Below, piece by piece: positions 1 through 10,849 of a DNA stretch of 64,000 bases. Position 1 is the first letter of the stretch, and every line of letters begins with the position of its first letter. Location: the NCBI GenBank assembly GCA_019454045.1, contig SKCR01018446.1:372001-436000 (forward strand), read 5' to 3'. Below the pieces are notes generated by a model, which was not told the origin of the DNA, did no database searches, and saw only the letters and a list, made by a program, of their open reading frames with translations. The translations under genes and the position numbers were made by a program. The stretch comes from Zanthoxylum bungeanum (lineage: Eukaryota; Streptophyta; Magnoliopsida; Sapindales; Rutaceae).

Positions 1-496
1 ATCAATGTAAAATCATAATCATGAAACCCATCTTCCTAAAATCATCAATTTTCATTTACTTCTAAGTAAACTTATAAGCTTAATTCTTAATTCCTAGTTC
101 TACCATCAAAGTAAACTTCAAGTTGATACACATACAAAAACCATATCATTAACTACTATACTGATACATACCTTTACGCACATGTCTCATTCATTATACA
201 TATAATCTCCTTACGTCACTAACTTAATACTGCGCCTTTACAAAATATTAAATTATCTTATTTACTTATTAGTTTTACTTAATAATCATTCACATTCATG
301 CATAAGCATTTATCTTAACACATAGGCTCACTTAATCACTTCTCAAAATTATAAGTTTATGCTTAACCATTCTTATTTTATGCATTTGTAATGCTTAATT
401 TCCATTTCCTGTTTTACTGTCACTACACACGTTCAATGTAGATTTCCAATGCTAATTCCAAATAGAATTCCAAACATAATATTATATATATATATA
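1..496 (-). repeat. Distal part of an old gypsy-type LTR (continues at 9466-10849)
   Basis: AT-rich DNA without a credible ORF. It is the left flank of the copia element at 497-9465 and ends in a TA-repeat tract at 481-496. The matching TA tract begins at 9466, so the two flanks were joined before the copia inserted. The right part has a recognisable LTR start at 10849 (minus strand), so this stretch is inferred to be the far end of that LTR or its neighbour. The assignment is indirect. Confidence 0.35.
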
Positions 497-609
497 TGTT
501 AGGAAACATAATCTCTAATATTTTACATGTTTGTCCTCTTAGGATCTAACCATACATGTATTACTAGTCCTAGATTTATTTACATGCTAATTGAAATAAA
601 TCTAAGTTA
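497..609 (-). repeat. Copia-1 3' LTR, distal part (split by LINE)
   Basis: Matches 8946-9059 of the other LTR apart from one substitution and a one-base indel. At 609 the LTR stops after CTAAGTTA and LINE sequence begins. The LTR resumes at 2336 with CACAATTGC. Confidence 0.95.
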
Positions 610-610
610 T

Positions 611-2140
611 GCATCCTCTGTTTCCTTGATCAAAGATTGTCTTGGGCAGTTCAGTGGTTTATCAGGTTTAATCCCGAATCCATCTAAAAGTCATTTCTTC
701 TCCTCTGGTATCTCTTCTACCCTGCAAGGCCAGCTGCGTGATGTGTTAGGGTTCCAGGTAGGGATTCTTCCCGTGCAGTATTTGGGTGTCCCTTTGATCT
801 CTACTAAACTTAGGGCCTCTGATTGTGCTTCTCTTGTGGATCGTATTGTTATGCGTGCTAAAAGTTGGAGTTGTAAGTTTCTCTCTTACGCAGGTCGGCT
901 TCAGCTTATTAAGTATGTTTTGTTCTCCATTCAAGTTTATTGGTCTTCTTTATTTATTCTTCCTAAGTCTGTGGTTAGGAAGGTGGAGACGATCCTGTGT
1001 TCCTTCCTTTGGAAGGGTAGTGCGCTTACCTCTTTTGGGGCAAGGGTAGCTTGGAGCAAAATTTGTTTACCTCTAAAGGAGGGGGGGCTGGGTATTAAGA
1101 GTCTGGATTCTTGGAATAGAGCGACTATTGTCAAGCATATCTGGTTTCTCTGTTCTGGCCAGGTTTCCTCTCGGTCAATTTGGGTTTACTCTTATTTGTT
1201 GAGGGGGAGAAGCTTTTGGGAGATCCCTTGTCCTTCTGACTGCTCTTGGAGTTGGCGTAAGATTTTGGAGCTTCGTTCTTGGTCCCGTCGGCGAATGAGA
1301 GTGAGGATTTGGAATGGTGAGAAGACTTTATTGTGGTTTGATTATTGGCATCCTCTAGGCCCGATTGTGGACACGTTGGGCGAGAGAGTGATTTATGATT
1401 CTGGCTTGGATAGAATGGCCACAGTTGCTTCCATTATCTCTGATTCTGCTTGGCATTGGCCCCCTTCTAGATCTGCTGCTCTTGTAGATTTGGCTCAGTC
1501 TCATCTACCGTCTCCTTCTAGTTTGAGGGAGGATGTGCTGGTTTGGGAGGACGATAGAAATGGAAGATTTTTTGTGGATAGTGCCTGGAATGCTATGAGG
1601 TCAAGGAGACCCGAGATGCCTTGGTCTCGAGTTGTTTGGTTCCGGAAAGCTATTCCCCGCCATTCCTTTCTTCTTTGGATGACTATTCAGGGAGGCCTTT
1701 GTACTCATGACAGTCTGATGAGATTTGGCATCTCCGCTTGCTCGCGGTGTATTCTTTGTGGTTGTTCGAGTGAGGACATTGATCATCTTTTCTTCTAGTG
1801 CCTCTTTTCTTCGAGGGTCTGGTCGTCTGTGCTAGCCATGTGTGGGTTAGATTGGAGTCGCCGAGATTGGTGTCAGACTGTTGAGTGGTTATGTCAGTTC
1901 TCTGATGCTTCTTTACGTCACCTTCTGGTTCGTTTGTCTTTTGCAGCGTCAGTCTACCATATTTGGAGGGAGAGGAATGCTCGCACTCATGATATGCCTC
2001 TTCCGCCTGTTTCTGCTCTTCTTTATGATATTGTTTTTGATGTTCGGAATCGTGTTAGCTTTTTACGTAAGGTGAATTCATCTTATGACAATAAATGGAT
2101 TCACCTTTCATGGCACCTGCCCGATGACATCTTTTGTTGA
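611..2140 (+). pseudogene. LINE reverse transcriptase C-terminal part with one amber stop
   Basis: Encodes the part of LINE ORF2 after the FADD catalytic box: RT thumb region (FSGLSGLIPN, YLGVPLIS, WSCKFLSYAGRLQLIK), a linker, then the zf-RVT zinc-binding region with C..C and H..C pairs near SRCILCGC and DIDHLFF, ending LPDDIFC. The only break is TAG at 1796-1798. LINE copy 3 has CAG (Gln) there, and the same frame continues to 2140. An ORF calculation would start at 527 inside the LTR, but those first codons are LTR DNA, not LINE. RT activity is impossible without the upstream half. Confidence 0.9.
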
Positions 2141-2146
2141 TCTTTT

Positions 2147-2290
2147 GTAGCCGTTGGCTTTCTTCTTGGAGGGCTTGTCCTCTCTAGTGCTTGGGGCATG
2201 CCCCTTTGATCTTTTGCTTGTAGCCTTTCGGCTTTTCTTCTAGGAGGGCTTGTCCTCTCTAGTTGCTTGGGGTATGCCCTTTGCTCTTTG
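2147..2290 (+). repeat. Tandem duplication in LINE copy 1 3' UTR
   Basis: Two imperfect units of about 73 bp start at 2147 and 2220. Each holds GTAGCC, GGAGGGCTTGTCCTCTCTAG and a GGGG-AT-GCCC element. Other copies in the window have one unit, so this is a private duplication. Confidence 0.8.
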
Positions 2291-2335
2291 TATAGTTTTA
2301 TTTTGGTTATGATACTTACTTTATCCCAAAAAAAA

Positions 2336-2735
2336 ACACAATTGCATACCTTTTATGCTTGTGGAGACCTCTTAATCAAACTTAATTGATTGCTTAACTC
2401 AATAAGCAAATGGTCTTATTTATATGAGGGAAATCAAGTCACTATTAGCTCACATGCATGGATTACTATTAATCCTTGATTACTATTTAATCACATGCAT
2501 TGATTACTATGTAATCACATGTATTTGGATGCATAATGACTTTCTCTAACCCTTCCAAAAATGTTACCATCATGGGTGTACCATTTGTTCCCCATTTAAC
2601 ATTTTACTAATTGTTGTCACTTAACAACTCTTGTTGTTACTTAATTATTTGATTAACAACTCTTGTTGTTTACTTAGTAATGAAATCATTACTAATTGTT
2701 GTTATTTAACAACACCAAATAATTAATTTCCAACA
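2336..2735 (-). repeat. Copia-1 3' LTR, proximal part
   Basis: Collinear with 9066-9465, with about four substitutions by hand count. It ends CCAACA at 2735, directly next to the polypurine tract. The LTR contains an internal repeat of TTAACAACTCTTGTTGTT-like blocks. Confidence 0.95.
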
Positions 2736-2745
2736 TCTCCCACTC
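2736..2745 (-). promoter_or_regulatory. Polypurine tract of Copia-1
   Basis: On the minus strand GAGTGGGAGA lies directly before the LTR start TGTTGG. This is the expected primer for plus-strand DNA synthesis and defines the U3 edge. Confidence 0.85.
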
Positions 2746-3767
2746 ACACATGATGGGATCAACAATTTTTATTATCTCTACAAGAATAATTCATACTTTG
2801 CAATTGTGCAGTGCGACCAGCATACTTCGAGAGCTCACTTGCTATACATCTGTTAGGAATATATAGCCGCTCGAAAAATGGATAGAACCATAGTGGATTA
2901 TGTATGCAGTATCCTCGATCATTTATCACATTAAATCTCTCTCGATCTCTTTTCGAATGTAATATTTATTTTGTATTCATAATCATGTTTGATCACATAG
3001 AATAACATAATTGGTCGACCATTGAATACAAGCTAATGTGATATTACTTATATAATGATCTTTCTCCATTCTCGAATCTCTCAACTTTGATTCAATTCGC
3101 TTTTCCAGAGATGTTCTTTCAGATCGAATCTCTCATGATCTTTCAGCAACACTCCAAGATAGCGATCATCAAATCTAAGTTTTAAGAAGCAGACAAGAGT
3201 CTAAAGGGTACAATGTGAGATTTAAATAATCTCAAGGGTCTCACACAATATCAAGACTGAGATCTTTACTTGTATTACCCTCAATAGCTGCAAATGTACA
3301 CATGGTATGAAAACATGTGCTACGGTATTCTCTCATTTCCCATGGAGCGCATGTCTCTTAAAATACGTACAGATTATAGTTCAGACAAAACACAATGTCT
3401 AACTCATAACTGACATTAAGACAAGTAAGGTGAAACGAACTTATTCACCTTAGGTCATATCACAGAGAAAGTGACCTCATAACAACATTACTTAATTTTC
3501 AAGCTTAAGCTCTCTAAATTATCACTTCAGATAATTAGCTTAAAAAAATTGTCTCATCTCTCATTAACACAAAGTAATGGAGGCGATTGCCCGTGTGAGA
3601 GGGCCAATCATTCTCTTGTCCGACATACTTCTCATACTAACTAATAGTATATTTGTTTAAACATGTATCAACATAATAACATGTAAGCATTGAATACAAA
3701 CATCAATGAGTATTAACATTAGTAAACATTATTTGGGAAAAAATACATATCATCATATGTAAGCACA
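2746..3767 (-). other. Copia-1 3' untranslated region
   Basis: About 1 kb between the end of RNase H and the polypurine tract. No ORF, hairpin array or second element was recognised. Confidence 0.6.
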
Positions 3768-5391
3768 TTAACATCTACGCAATCTCTGAATTTTTACATG
3801 TCTAACAAAGACATCTCTAGGAACAGGCTTGGTCAATGGATCTGCTACCATTTCTTGCGTAGAAATGTACTTCATGTTTACCTCTTCTCGTGCAACTATG
3901 TCTTTCACAAAGTTATATTTGGTATCTATATGTTTCGTTTTACAATGAAATTTTGGGTCTTTTGTGTAGGCTATCGCTGCTTCACTATCACAGTTAACTA
4001 ATACTGGACCAGAAGGATCATTTGACATACCCAAATGATCCAAGAACCTTTTCAACCACACAGCCTCTTGTACTGCTGATGAAAAGGCCACAAATTCATC
4101 CTCTATTGTGGATAAGGCTATACAAGATTGTTTCTTACTGCTCCATGAAATGGCACCATTGTTTAGCAAGAAAACAAAACCGGAGGTAGATTTTCTTTCA
4201 TCTAAATCTCCTTCCCAGTCAGCATCAGTATAGCCTCTCAATTGCAGATCATTTCCTTGATAACACAATGAGTAATCAGCTGTCCCTCTCAGATACCTAA
4301 ATATTCTTTTAACTGCTTTCCAATGTGCTAGTCCTGATTTAGATTGGTATCTACTTAATATTCCAACAGCGAAACAGATATCAGGTCTTGTACACAACAT
4401 TGCTTACATTAAACTTCCAACTGCATTTGCATAAGGAACTTTCTTCATTTGTTCATTTTCCTGTGGAGTTTCAGGACACAATCTACGACTCAAAGCTTCA
4501 GTTTTCGTGATAGGAGTATCAATGGGTTTGCAAGCCTGCATTTGGAAGCGTTCAAAAATTTTCTTTATATATGACTCCTGTGAAAAAGATAATAAATTCT
4601 TTGAACGATTTCTTGAGATCTTAACCCCAAGAAATATGCAGCTTCACCCATATCTTTCATCTCGAAGTTAGATGATAACCATTCTTTAATGTGTTTTACA
4701 AACTCCTTATCATTTCCGGCTATAAGTATATCATCCACATACAAAGATAAGATAATGAACTTATCTTTATCTCTCTTGGTGTACACACAATGATCCTCAT
4801 CTATCATTGTGAAATCATTCGAAATGATTGTATTGTGGAATCGTATATACCATTGTCTAGACGATTGCTTGAGACCATATATAGACTTTAAAAGTCTACA
4901 TACTTTCTCCTTTTCATTTTCTTTTATGAAACCTACTGGTTGTTCCTTGTAGATTTCTTCATCAAGTTCTCCATTGAGAAAAGCAGTCTTTACATCCATT
5001 TGATGTAATTCTAGATCCATACTTGCTACAATAGCCAGAATCAGCGAATTGAGGTAAACCTTACAACAGGTGAAAAAGTCTCTTCATAGTCAATTCCTTC
5101 ATGTTGCGTATACCCTTTTGCCACAAGTCGTGCTTTATATCTTTCGATATTACCATCGGCATTACGCTTTATTTTAAGAACCCATTTGTTCTTAACAGCT
5201 TTGCGTCCTTTGGGTAGATCAACCAATTCCCAAACTTGGTTGGACCTCATTGACTCCATCTCTTCTTCCATTGCTTTCATCCATTTTTCCTTAGCAGGAC
5301 ACTGAAGAGCCTCTCTTATGTTTCTAGGTTCTTCATCATCTTGAGGTAGATCATAAAGGTTTCTCCTTCGATATCGAAACGACGTCGACAA
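3768..5391 (-). pseudogene. Copia-1 reverse transcriptase and RNase H, frameshifted
   Basis: Reading right to left: RT start region (WMKAMEEEMESM, VWELVDLPKG, YKARLVAKGYTQ) up to 5041; a one-base loss near 5044 shifts frame; then LHQMDVKTAFLNGEL, YGLKQSSRQW and the catalytic box YVDDILIAG in 4565-5020; another shift near 4640-4565; then RNase H in 3768-4400 with [13 protein letters not shown], the DSEAAI region and ADPLTKP close to the natural C-terminus. The catalytic Asp pair of RT and the TDADW Asp of RNase H survive. All domains are in copia order and the protein cannot be made as one chain. Confidence 0.92.
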
Positions 5392-5395
5392 ATGC

Positions 5396-6473
5396 CTATA
5401 CGATTACTACGTCACAATTGGATTCTAGTGGTGGAACTGATTCCTCACTTTCGATATTATTCCCATTTGGATCGTGCACATTGCTCCCACTTGGATTATG
5501 TACATCACTCCCACTCAGATCACGTAAATGAGACTCGTGTGAAACTAATTCATCATTTTGAGATTCATGTGAAACAGATTCACCATGTTTTCTCAAATTT
5601 TTCTCATTACTCCCACTTGAATTAGGTAAACCCGAGTGTTCACCAATCATGTGATCCATGTGATCTTGGGTTTCATATAGAGATAAATCTTGACCTATCT
5701 CTCCCTGCTTAGGATAATCATTTTCTAAAAATGTGATATCTCGTGATTCAAATTCTGTCACGCCTCCACTTTCATGTTCACCTATGCAAACATATCCCTT
5801 TGATTGTTCAGAATATCTTATGAAGATACTCTTTTTTCCTCTTGGGCCTAACTTTCCATGTTCATGAGAACGCATATGAACATAAGCCGCACAACCCCAA
5901 GGTTTTAGAAAGTGAATATCTGGTTTACGACTTGTCCATAACTCATATGGTGTGGTGGACACAGATTTAGATGGCACTCGGTTAAGTACATATGTGGCAG
6001 TTAATAATGCATCACCCCAATAGGTTATAGGCAAATTTGCTTGTGCCATCATAGACCTAACCATCTCAAGAAGAGTTATATTTCTTTTTTCCGCAACACC
6101 ATTTTGTTGAGGAGTAGCAGAAGTAGTCAACTGACGACTAATTCCTTTTTCATCACATAATTCTCTAAACTGATCAAATAAGTACTCACGACCACGGTCA
6201 GTGCGTAGTGCTTTAATTTTATTGTCCAATTGATTTTCTGTCAAATTCATAAATTTCTTGAAACATTCTAATGCTTCGGATTTATGAGCAATCAAATAGA
6301 CATAACCAAAGCGAGTAAAATCATCTATAAATGTGATGAAATAAGATGCTCCATGCCTTGCCCTGACATTCATTGGACCACAGATATCTGAATGAATTAA
6401 TTGTAATGGAAATTCTGCTCTAGTCCATTTGCCATGTTTTTCTTTTTGGTAGGACGTTTTCCTTTCCCATATT
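5396..6473 (-). pseudogene. Copia-1 integrase core, N-terminus deleted
   Basis: The DDE catalytic core is present: Asp in LIHSDICGP, Asp in ALRTDRGREY, Glu in TPQQNGVAEKRN, followed by the usual WGDALLTATYVLNRVPSK and GCAAYVHM blocks. The open frame begins near 6470 but enters directly from gag-type sequence. The zinc-binding HHCC domain and the whole protease (no D-T/S-G box) are missing. After GGVTEFESRDI there is a repetitive Ser/His/Asn-rich tail (NPSGSN, VHDPNGNN) before a stop and frameshift into RT. Confidence 0.9.
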
Positions 6474-7226
6474 GATTGGTTTTCTGTTTCTTTTATGGCT
6501 TAGAAGAATTTTGTTCTTTTCCGAACTGGAACCCACCACCATGAAATTTTCTTTTCTTTTTGAAACCCCCAGGTTTGCTAGTTTCTGTCATATACACTTC
6601 AGCATTTGACTTAGCAGCCGCAAGACGGTCACTTTCTAATTCAAGGTGACGTTTGGCATCATCAAAGGTTTTGATGCTCTCATTGTGGGTCAATGCATCT
6701 TCATGTGCTCCCAGCTATTTGGAAGAGAACGAATGACCGCTTGGACTTTCTGTTCATCTGTAAGAACATGTCCAGCATCTGCCAGTTCAGTAATCATGTT
6801 TGACATTTGCCTCAAGTGTTTTGACATAGTGAACTCATGACGTTTCTTGTTTGTGTCAAACTTGATTGTCAGTGACCTGAGTTTGGTTATTGAGGTACTA
6901 CCAAACTTTTCAGCTAGTGTGGACCACATGTCCTTAGCCATGTCATATTTCCTGAACTCTTTCATTAGGTCATTATCCATACTGCTCAGCAACGTAATGC
7001 GGGCAATGGAATTCTTTTTCTTCCAGGCCTCATAAGCCTCTCGGTCTCACCTGTGTTAGGCCGTAGTGCCCTGTTCAGGTTCATCCATGCTCATTTTCAA
7101 AGTTTCAAGGACCTCTTGTTCTTCTAGCACATATTGGATTTTCATGCTCCAAATTTCATAATTATCGCCATTCAGTTTCTCACCCTTGTTGAGTTCAGCA
7201 ATAATGTTCTTTGTTGCGGAAGCCAT
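6474..7226 (-). pseudogene. Copia-1 gag, with stops and 3' deletion
   Basis: The likely start is MASATKN at 7226 rather than the ATG 9 codons earlier. It has UBN2/retrotran_gag-type features: LNGDNYEIW near the N-terminus, MAKDMWSTLAEKFG, LRQMSNMITELADAG, VIRSLPNSWEHMKMH, then a basic tail with FKKKRKFHGG. Disruptions are TAA at 7056-7058 and a nearby TGA in the same frame, a one-base loss near 6690, and a stop near 6493. The CCHC zinc knuckle expected after the basic tail is absent, lost in the deletion that also removed protease. Confidence 0.88.
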
Positions 7227-8935
7227 ATTAAAAACACAAATTTCTACAGACATTCATGCACAATTGTTAATACTTTTATTTATTTTATCATGAAACGAAT
7301 TATGTTTAATAAAATTCTTCAATGGGGTTGGAGTCAAAAGGCCACTATGTGTCCAATCATCATCCAATTACCCAATGTAAAAATATTATCAACATAATCA
7401 ATCATGTAAAATCATTTTCTAAAAAATTACATAAATTCTTAGAACATCTTAATCATGCGACCATTGTACATGACAATCATTGATTTAATTACATAAATTC
7501 AAATCAACATGAAACATATAATTACAATATTACATGAAGTAACAGATAATTACACACATAAATATTAACATAGTTTTATTATAGAAAAACTAATATCTAA
7601 CACTTAAAACTTTTCCGGTTCTAGTGTTCCAACGAATAAAGTCTTTGGATAAGAATCCTCAAATTCTTTCGGTAACTGGTAATTGATCTTGGACAACATG
7701 GAAACCTATTGCAAATTTCGGATCCTGCAACGTTTCCGAGACATCAAAGGAAAAATGGTATTATTTGCCTTAGATTGAAGATATCAATCGCTAACCTCTC
7801 AATGGCTATGTTGTATTGAACACGTAGTTCTTCTGTATGAGTTACTAATTTCCAAATATCAGTAAGCCTTTTTTGCCATATTTCCGGGAGAGTATTTCGT
7901 AGCAATCTGAGTCTGTTCGGTTGTCCTATCCAATTACCCTCCCATATAGATTCTTGTAACATGTTATTAAAGGTGATTATATGCGAAATCATATCATCAT
8001 CTTCTTTCATCCGATACCTATCCAGATCCAGCAACATGTCTTTCAATTTTTCACTGTGGGCGGATTCATAACCCTTTTGCAGTTTTTTGTCTGATCGGCA
8101 TGATTTTTCTGCAATGAATACAAAGAAAAATCAATATAATGAAACACAAAGTTACATTAACTAAAATAAAACATCACAAAGATATTCATTTACATAAACA
8201 CAAAGTTTATATGATAAAAAAAATTTATCATGACCGATTAATACAATATGCAAAAGGACTAGACATTTAATCATGACGGATCGGAATTACCAAAGCAAAC
8301 GATATACAGACATGACCAACACGGGCCAACACGGATGTCCACGCGCCACTCACGCGCCACAGGAGTGGCTCACGCGCCTCCACGCGCCGGCCACGGGCTC
8401 TCACTCGCCCTCATGCCCGGCCAGCCTCGGGTAACTTTCACGCGCGGACGACATGTCGTCCGCGAGACTGTGTAAGTATGACATGTCGTTTCTATGTTAA
8501 AGACGCAAACGACTTGTCGTTTATCTTCTATCCGGATGACATGTCGGTTGAGCCCAATTATTCGCGTACGACTTGTCGTACAATATTCGGACGACTTGTC
8601 GTCCGTTTTTTCTAAAGACCGGATGACATGTAGTACGGCTATTCTGGGAGTGTTTTTCTGGGTAAAAACATATTCATCTAGCCAATCTAGGGTCCATATC
8701 TTTCTCAATTTTAATCCAAATTAAGCAAATGATATACCAAATTGAAGATCTCATGACCTAGTTTTCAAAACATATTTGAACATGCGATTATCAATTTTCT
8801 ACAGAGAGTTATTACGGCCCAAAGTTGAAGAAAATCATATTTTTTAAAAACAAAAAAACAGAAGCATTTTCAACATTTTCATGCTTGTTCATGCAATTTT
8901 TGTGTAATCCAACTAGAATACATGCATTTAAGCTA
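7227..8935 (-). other. Copia-1 5' leader
   Basis: 1.7 kb between the primer site and gag. It holds one 100-codon minus-strand ORF at 7744-8046 without a recognised domain (rich in Ile, Arg and Leu), a C/G-rich stretch at 8336-8420 with four CACGCGCC words, and the palindrome array at 8448-8634. The leader is long for a copia element. Confidence 0.6.
8448..8634. repeat. Array of seven 12-bp near-palindromes
   Basis: The core is ACGACWTGTCGT. Copies start at 8448, 8478, 8509, 8536, 8568, 8591 and 8623, about 23-32 bp apart. ACGACATGTCGT is a perfect palindrome, and the CTTG forms differ at the centre. The DNA between copies is unrelated, so the array is not a simple tandem duplication. Confidence 0.85.
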
Positions 8936-8944
8936 CTGATACCA
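8936..8944 (-). promoter_or_regulatory. Primer binding site (initiator Met tRNA type) of Copia-1
   Basis: On the minus strand TGGTATCAG follows the LTR end by one base. It is the complement of the 3' end of plant initiator Met tRNA, the usual copia primer. Confidence 0.9.
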
Positions 8945-8945
8945 A

Positions 8946-9465
8946 TGTTAGGAAACATAATCCCTAATATATTTACATGTTTGTCCTCTTAGGATCTAAC
9001 CATACATGTATTACTAGTCCTAGATTTATTTACATGCTAATTGAAATAAATCTAAGTTAATCACAACACAATTGCATACCTTTTATGCTTGTAGAGACCT
9101 CTTAATCAAACTTAATTGATTGCTTAACTCAATAAGCAAATGGTCTTATTTATAGGAGGGAAATCAAGTCACTATTAGCTCACATGCATGGATTACTATT
9201 AATCCTTGATTACTATTTAATCACATGCATTGATTACTATGTAATCACATGTATTTGGATGCATAATGACTTTCTCTAACCCTTCCAAAAATGTTACCAT
9301 CATGGGTGTACCATTTGTTCCCCATTTAACATTTTACTAATTGTTGTCACTTAACAACTCTTGTTATTACTTAATTATTTGATTAACAACTCTTGTTGTT
9401 TACTTAGTAATGAAATCATTACTAATTGTTGTTATTTAACAACACCAAACAATTAATTTCCAACA
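8946..9465 (-). repeat. Copia-1 5' LTR, 520 bp, intact
   Basis: Complete LTR, TGTTGG...CCTAACA when read on the minus strand. It serves as the empty-site reference for the LINE insertion in its partner. Confidence 0.95.
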
Positions 9466-10543
9466 TATATATATATATATAAGCTAAACATATTGATGAT
9501 GCATCAACTCATCAAAATACGATACCAATAATATTCGGATTCACCATCCACATTGCAAAAAATGGAAGCCACGGCTACCAATTAAGCAAACAACACAGAG
9601 ATTGAAACCATACCTTAGGATTTTGAAAGTTAAAAAAAATTCCAATATCCCTTTTTGAATCGGTAATGGAGGGTAATTTAAGGCTTTATTCCTACTTTCT
9701 TGTACCGTTGGAACACGACAATACTAGTGAGCTTAGAGGGACATAATTGGTGGGTAGGGTAGATGAAAATTTTAAAAACGAGATATGGTTACAGTCCTGA
9801 AAATGGCATACATGAGACTGTTGCAGGAAGCAGAAATAACGTGAAAATTAAAAATGGCCAAATGGAAAACAATTTTGTGGCACCTTCCAATTTCTTACAA
9901 ATGTTAATTCTAAATCAAATTTCACCCATAACTAAAATTGAAGTCCAATGATCAAATACCTCTAGGGTTCTTCATATTTTCCCAATTCTTTAATCTTTAC
10001 AAATTTCTATCAATTCCATATTAAAAATTTAATCCATCATCTTTCTAATCACCATACTCATTCAATTATTTATTTTATTATCGTATTCACACTCAAGAAA
10101 ATCACTGCGTAGTATACTTACCAATTGCAGAATCCATCTTCCCTCGGCATTTCATTCTTCTCCCTTTTTTTTTTTTTTTCCTTCTGCTTCGGTCTTAGTT
10201 CTTCTCTTTGCTCATCTTTTCATCTCACTCTGCACCTCTCTCGGCATCTCTCTCAGCATCTCTTCTCTTAGAATCCCTCTATGCTCTCTCTCCATTCTTC
10301 TTCCTTTTTATTATTTTAATTTTTTTTCCAGCTCTCTTCCTCTCAATCTCTCACTTTGTTCTAATTCTGCCCTGCTGTCATTGTGTGAGTGCTGTTACTG
10401 CTGTATGCATGAACTCTGAATTTTGTGTGTGTATGTCTTTTAATTAACTCTGTGTGTGTTCCTCTCTGTAACACGTGTGGGTTATATATATATATATATA
10501 ATATATTAGTGTGTAGGTTTTTCTAGAATTAATTATTATTGTG

Positions 10544-10584
<41 letters not shown>

Positions 10585-10849
10585 TCCTAAATGTTGTGTA
10601 GCATTTTCTAGAATAATAAAATATGTGTATTAAAAATATCTAAAAGATATATTATATTTATCTAGAATCCTCTACACAAGTATGGTTAATTTCGAATTAA
10701 CCCCTTAAGTTTTAATTATTAATATCTTTTGACTATTTCCTTGAAATTATTTCTATTTTATTAGGAATAAAATCTTCGAGTTTGGACGCGACTGCTTACG
10801 TGAAAAGTAAAATTCACACGATCTTGCTAAAATAATCCGGGTCGTTACA
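9466..10849 (-). repeat. Gypsy-type LTR, minus strand, 5' part
   Basis: Read on the minus strand it begins TGTAACGACCCGG at 10849, the start style of long plant gypsy LTRs (TGTAACA-type). It then has an AT-rich U3 with TA microsatellites and a purine-rich R/U5-like stretch at 10140-10330 on that strand. No polypurine tract is visible in front of the start. Small ORFs here are low-complexity. The boundary call rests on terminal sequence and the analogy with the LTR at 13041-17667. Confidence 0.45.
10547..10581. repeat. TA microsatellite
   Basis: Uninterrupted AT dinucleotide run of about 35 bases inside the LTR above. A second run lies at about 10485-10505. Confidence 0.95.

Larger units (their letters stand above)
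610..2335 (+). mobile_element. L1-type LINE copy 1, 5'-truncated, inserted in Copia-1 LTR
   Basis: Starts inside the RT domain at a sequence also seen at 40172 (LINE copy 3) and ends in a short poly(A) at 2327-2335 after the family tail TTTATCC. The empty site is preserved in the other Copia-1 LTR at 9050-9080. Comparison shows no target duplication, and about 5-7 bases (ATCACAA or part of it) are missing at the junction. It must be younger than Copia-1. Confidence 0.95.
497..9465 (-). mobile_element. Ty1/copia retrotransposon, minus strand, defective (Copia-1)
   Basis: The ends are TGTTAGGAAAC at 497 and CCAACA at 9465. The two LTRs are almost identical: by hand about 5 substitutions and 1 indel over roughly 510 bases, apart from the LINE insert. 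Transcription runs right to left: 5' LTR 8946-9465, Met-tRNA primer site, leader, gag, integrase, RT, RNase H, polypurine tract, 3' LTR. The order IN before RT is diagnostic of copia. The genes carry stops, frameshifts and a deletion of the zinc knuckle, protease and integrase N-terminus. The target is a TA microsatellite, so the target duplication cannot be resolved. Confidence 0.95.

Noticed and set aside
481..496. Target duplication of Copia-1 in the TA repeats
   Set aside because: Both flanks are TA microsatellite, so any 5-bp match is uninformative.
527..1798. A 423-codon ORF that seems to have its own start
   Set aside because: The first 28 codons are copia LTR sequence fused by LINE insertion. 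The rest is a truncated RT, not a new gene.
8448..8634. CRISPR-like spacing of short dyad repeats
   Set aside because: Repeats are only 12 bp and degenerate, spacing varies, and the context is a plant retrotransposon.
8370..8708. 112-codon minus-strand ORF across the palindrome array
   Set aside because: Composition follows the repeats and the C/G-rich patch. No domain is seen, and it lies in a retrotransposon leader.
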